Assembly: GCA_018065885.1 (NCBI GenBank)
Contig: JAGHSL010000050.1
Span: forward strand, 1-9,359
Source of the DNA: Candidatus Limimorpha equi
Lineage (GTDB): Bacteria > Bacteroidota > Bacteroidia > Bacteroidales > F082
Length of the DNA: 9,359 bases
Direction: 5' to 3'
The stretch's first letter is position 1, and each line of letters opens with the position of its first letter. A program made the position numbers and the translations under genes. Below, in pieces: positions 6,933 through 9,359 of this stretch. The notes below the pieces were generated by a model. It was given only the letters and a program-made list of their open reading frames with translations, ran no database searches and had not been told where the DNA came from.

Positions 6933-6960
6933 ATAAAAGCTGCCGATTTTGCGACAGCTT
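6925..6960 (-). terminator. Terminator-like hairpin immediately upstream of aroC
   Basis: Reading the minus strand, AGCTGTCG (6959-6952), loop CAAAAT, and CGGCAGCT (6945-6938) form an eight-pair stem with one U-G wobble, extended by an A-T pair at 6960/6937. A T-rich tract (TTTTATTATTTTTG, ending at 6925) follows directly. On the plus strand the wobble becomes a C-A mismatch, so the structure is better as minus-strand RNA. It lies inside the reading frame of the TPM remnant and would stop transcripts coming from that side before aroC. Its tail also holds the aroC -7 box. Confidence 0.55.
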
Positions 6961-7140
6961 ATTGAGTGAAAAACAACTATCCGACAGCAAGCCATCGGGA
7001 TCCGAAACATGGATTGAGTCATTCTGCAAGCGCGTGTTGGGCACTTTTTCAACCGTCCACACTTGTTGGGCGAAAGAATATACTGGCAATAGCAGAAAAA
7101 GAAATGCCAGCAGGCTGATTCGGTTTGTTGAAGCTTTCAT
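6960..7140 (-). pseudogene. 5' remnant of a TPM-domain (YgcG-like) secreted protein gene
   Basis: From ATG 7140 the minus strand encodes a signal peptide (hydrophobic core SLLAFLFLLLPVY, then SFAQ, residues about 9-25). This is followed by VWTVEKVPNTRLQND and VSDPDGLLSDSCF, the typical start of a TPM domain in exported bacterial proteins. After about 55 residues the similarity ends: the frame runs into a hairpin, then through the start of aroC in another frame, and stops at 6838. TPM proteins normally continue for another 120 or more residues with membrane segments; none of that is present here. The gene start lies 10 bases after the terminator of the upstream DUF349 gene, with no promoter of its own visible. 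I read it as a deletion remnant whose rest was lost or moved. A short secreted peptide is an alternative. The right boundary is approximate. Confidence 0.6.
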
Positions 7141-7150
7141 AATGAGCAGC

Positions 7151-7176
7151 AAAAGCACCCCTTTCGAGGTGCTTTT
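7151..7176 (-). terminator. Intrinsic terminator of the DUF349 gene
   Basis: AAAAGCACC (7151-7159) and GGTGCTTTT (7168-7176) are perfect nine-base inverted repeats around an eight-base loop. The site is 25 bases past the DUF349 stop codon on the minus strand. The T run after the stem is four T on the minus strand (then GC) and five T on the plus strand, so it could work in both directions, though no plus-strand gene reads into it. Confidence 0.65.
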
Positions 7177-7200
7177 TCTGAGATAATGATATGTAAACTA

Positions 7201-9141
7201 TTAATCTTCAGCGATTTTTAGTTTGGCTTCAAGCACCTTGAGGTCGCTCTTGGCCTTGTTGATTTTCTTTTCGTATTCGGCGCGCATCAGTTCAGAGTTC
7301 TTGCTGTTGGAGAAGAAACCGATGTTGTTTTCCAACACAGCGATTTCGTCGCGCAGTTTCTGAATCCTGTTCTGCAAATTGGTGCGTTCTCTTCTCACCT
7401 TGTCGTGACCTTCCGGATCATCCTTCAAGCCAGCCATCATTTCGCGGTATTCGTTGGTTGACGCTTCATCCTGATTCTTTCTCATGGTATCGAAGAAACC
7501 ATCGATGAGACCTCTGAATTCCTTATTAATGGCATCCTTGACTTTCATCGGAACATGACCGATTTCGAGCCAACGGCGCTGGAAACCTTTCAGGGCTTCC
7601 ATGTTTTCGTTACGGTTTGTGCCCAGTTCGAATGCCTTCACTTCTTCGAGAAGTGCTTTCTTAGCTTCAAGGTTAGCATCTTCTTCACCTCTCAAGCCAC
7701 TGAAATGTTCTGACTTACGGTTGAAGAAAGCATCGCAGGCAGCGCGGAAACGCTTCCAGATCTTGTCGGCATGACGCTTCGGAACAGGACCGATGGTCTT
7801 CCATTCTTCCTGTAATTTCTTCAGCTGTTCGGAAGCTTTCTTCCATTCCGTTGATTCCATGAGACCTTCTGCCTCAATGCAGATTTGGGTCTTACGTTCA
7901 AGGTTTTCAGTCTGCTGGTCTTTCAAGGTTGAGAAATACTCCTTTTTTTGGGCGAAGAAACTGTCCATGGCCGATTTAAAGCGAGTCCAGACTTCTTCGT
8001 TTTCCTTCTTGGCGGCTGGACCGACAGTCTTCCAAACCTGGAACAATTCCGTCAATTCCGTCGATTTCTTCTGCCAAGCGTTGATACTGTTATATTCGCC
8101 ATTTACAATCTCCTCGGCTTTTTCACAAAGAGCGGTCTTTGTCTGGAAATTACCGTTCTGTTCCTCGGCAATCTTTGCGAAATGATCCCTGCGGATTTGG
8201 TTTATCTTGTCGGTGGCAGCCTTGAAGCGTTCCCAGATTTCGTCTTTCTTTTCCTGCGGCACTGGACCAATTTCCTTCCACTGTTCGTGCAGTTTCTGCA
8301 ATTCCTGGAATGCCTTTGTCAACGACTTTTCGTTCAGCAGTTCTTCTGCCTTTTCGCAAAGGTCGACTTTCAGATCGAGGTTCTTCTTCATGTCGAGGTC
8401 ACGCAACTCACGGCCGATTCTTACCTTATCAAAGAACTGTTCAACGAGGAAATGATATGTATTCCAAAGATTTGCATTCTCAGTTGCCGGCACCTGACCG
8501 ATTTCCTTCCAACGGTCTTGCAAGGCGCGGAATTCATCGTATGTCTTCTTCAGCGATTCGTCGGAAGCAATCATTTGCTTGAGGTCTTCAAGCAGAGCCT
8601 GTTTCTTGGCGAGGTTTTCAAGTTTCTGAGCCTCAAGAAGTTCGTTCTGATGGGCTTTGTTTGACTTATAAATGCCGAAAGCCTCATTGAAACGGGTTTC
8701 GATGGCATTTTCAGCATGTTGGAAAGCATCCATATCGCCCCCACCCTCAAGGAACTGGTCAATTTCGCGGTCAAGGTCTTCCTTGTTCAACTTATTAAAA
8801 TGAATTCTGATGGCTGCGACTTTATCCTTAATCTTCGCCAAATCCACTTCCTTGACGGTTTCTTCCAGCATTTCAACGAGTTGCTCTTTCGTCAGGCCTT
8901 CAAGATTGAAATCCGTTTCAAGAGCGGCTTCATCTTCTTCGGCTTCAGTCATTTCGAGCATTGGAAGTTCTTCTTCCTGACTGACTAAAGTTGAAACCTT
9001 CACATCGACCTGTCCAGGCAAGATGCTGGATTGGATTAATTCGACGATTTTTTCTTTTTCGTTACCATCAATGGCGTTTTTCAGTTCATTCTCAACATTC
9101 TGATTCTGAATGTTTTGATTCAATTGTTCATTGTTTTCCAT
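7201..9141 (-). CDS. DUF349 repeat protein (five repeats)
   Basis: This 646-residue, highly charged, all-helical protein has five DUF349 repeats, each marked by a W-x-x-[IV]-G signature: WKEIGQVP (211), WKEIGPVP (288), WKTVGPAA (370), WKTIGPVP (447) and WLEIGHVP (524). Spacing is 77, 82, 77 and 77 residues. Most repeats continue with a W-x-R/T-F-like segment and a helix ending FF or similar. Residues 1-80 are acidic and Gln/Asn/Glu-rich, probably disordered. Residues 575-645 form a predicted coiled coil (RTNLQNRIQKLRDEIAVLEN). No signal peptide or membrane segment is seen, so it is cytoplasmic. DUF349 has no settled function; it is common in Bacteroidota and actinobacteria and suggests a scaffold or RNA/protein-binding role, which I infer only from architecture. 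It is a single-gene unit with its own promoter and terminator. Large open frames on the opposite strand (for example 7948-8664) are shadows. Confidence 0.93.
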   Translation of the reverse strand: MENNEQLNQNIQNQNVENELKNAIDGNEKEKIVELIQSSILPGQVDVKVSTLVSQEEELPMLEMTEAEEDEAALETDFNLEGLTKEQLVEMLEETVKEVDLAKIKDKVAAIRIHFNKLNKEDLDREIDQFLEGGGDMDAFQHAENAIETRFNEAFGIYKSNKAHQNELLEAQKLENLAKKQALLEDLKQMIASDESLKKTYDEFRALQDRWKEIGQVPATENANLWNTYHFLVEQFFDKVRIGRELRDLDMKKNLDLKVDLCEKAEELLNEKSLTKAFQELQKLHEQWKEIGPVPQEKKDEIWERFKAATDKINQIRRDHFAKIAEEQNGNFQTKTALCEKAEEIVNGEYNSINAWQKKSTELTELFQVWKTVGPAAKKENEEVWTRFKSAMDSFFAQKKEYFSTLKDQQTENLERKTQICIEAEGLMESTEWKKASEQLKKLQEEWKTIGPVPKRHADKIWKRFRAACDAFFNRKSEHFSGLRGEEDANLEAKKALLEEVKAFELGTNRNENMEALKGFQRRWLEIGHVPMKVKDAINKEFRGLIDGFFDTMRKNQDEASTNEYREMMAGLKDDPEGHDKVRRERTNLQNRIQKLRDEIAVLENNIGFFSNSKNSELMRAEYEKKINKAKSDLKVLEAKLKIAED

Positions 9142-9201
9142 ATCAATTCATTTTAGTATTATCAAGGAATAATCCTGACATAAGTTGTTCAAATAAGTGC
9201 G

Positions 9202-9209
9202 CAAATATA
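9202..9209 (-). promoter_or_regulatory. -7 box upstream of the DUF349 gene
   Basis: On the minus strand 9209-9202 reads TATATTTG, an exact TAnnTTTG match, 60 bases before the ATG at 9141. A TTTG lies upstream at 9228-9225, but with a 15-base spacer, shorter than the usual 19-21, so the -33 element is uncertain. Transcription from here would give a leader of about 55 bases without a Shine-Dalgarno sequence. Confidence 0.5.
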
Positions 9210-9296
9210 AGAAGTTTTATCAAGCAAAAAGAAAAAATCATTTTTTTGGTAATTATTTATTTATGCTGCTCCAAGCCATAATAAACCAGCCAATTT

Positions 9297-9304
9297 TACA
9301 TTTG
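9297..9304 (+). promoter_or_regulatory. Possible plus-strand -7 box for a gene beyond the right edge
   Basis: TACATTTG followed by CACCG is an exact TAnnTTTG match and resembles common Bacteroidales promoters. No -33 TTTG is found 19-21 bases upstream. No plus-strand coding region starts before the window ends at 9359, so the target cannot be seen. The surrounding stretch 9210-9359 is AT-rich with no convincing gene. Confidence 0.3.
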
Positions 9305-9359
9305 CACCGTCTACACCTTTATTTATAAAAGGAAGTGAGCAAAATTAGTTTACATTCTG

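Noticed and set aside
6921..7052. N-terminal extension of the aroC frame by 44 residues
   Set aside because: The extension has no AroC similarity and overlaps the TPM remnant and hairpin; the normal family N-terminus begins at ATG 6920.
7948..8664. 238-residue open frame on the plus strand
   Set aside because: Lies antisense to the DUF349 gene and reads as a Phe/Leu/Cys-rich mirror of its Glu/Lys codons; no domain, promoter or start signal.
9143..9151. Two-codon upstream frame (ATG AAT TGA) just before the DUF349 start
   Set aside because: Too short to judge and expected by chance in AT-rich leader sequence; no other sign of translational control.
1..9359. CRISPR array, tRNA/rRNA, transposase, integrase or attachment site
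   Set aside because: No regularly spaced direct repeats, cloverleaf-like segments, transposase motifs or terminal inverted repeats were found by reading both strands.

Overview
The window looks like chromosomal DNA of a Bacteroidota member, probably Bacteroidales. The grounds are three good matches to the Bacteroidota -7 promoter box (TAnnTTTG) upstream of genes, start codons mostly without a Shine-Dalgarno sequence, a multi-repeat DUF349 protein, and a secreted DUF4419 protein whose signal peptide ends in the typical FSFAQ. There is no rRNA, tRNA, CRISPR array, insertion sequence or phage gene. Base composition is mid-range; the DUF4419 gene looks more AT-rich than the metabolic genes.

Layout. 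(1) Bases 1-1039, plus strand: a three-gene run with one-base gaps. It holds the C-terminal end of a HEPN protein of the HI0074 kind (start outside the window), a minimal nucleotidyltransferase (MNT, HI0073/MntA kind), and a DUF456 membrane protein. The first two form a HEPN-MNT toxin-antitoxin pair. (2) Bases 1047-2900, minus strand: a secreted 617-residue DUF4419 protein of unknown function, ending 7 bases from the DUF456 stop. (3) Bases 2901-3007: a divergent promoter region. (4) Bases 3008-5696, plus strand: a split transketolase. The N-terminal half overlaps the C-terminal half, and the C-terminal half is fused in frame to a complete LOG-family (phosphoribohydrolase-like) domain. (5) Bases 5815-5860: a bidirectional terminator between convergent units. 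(6) Bases 5946-6920, minus strand: aroC, chorismate synthase, unusually short because of an internal gap. (7) Bases about 6960-7140, minus strand: the broken 5' end of a TPM-domain gene, ending in a terminator-like hairpin whose T-rich tail contains the likely aroC -7 box. (8) Bases 7201-9141, minus strand: a 646-residue DUF349 repeat protein with its own terminator and promoter. (9) Bases 9210-9359: no convincing gene; a possible plus-strand promoter for something beyond the edge.

The most interesting feature is the transketolase-LOG fusion. Characterised LOG/PpnN enzymes release ribose 5-phosphate from nucleoside monophosphates, and ribose 5-phosphate is a transketolase substrate. The fusion could therefore join nucleotide breakdown to the non-oxidative pentose phosphate pathway. 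AroC needs chorismate precursors derived from erythrose 4-phosphate, which transketolase makes, but aroC is in a separate convergent unit, so that link is only metabolic. The fusion is read directly from the sequence; its function is inference.
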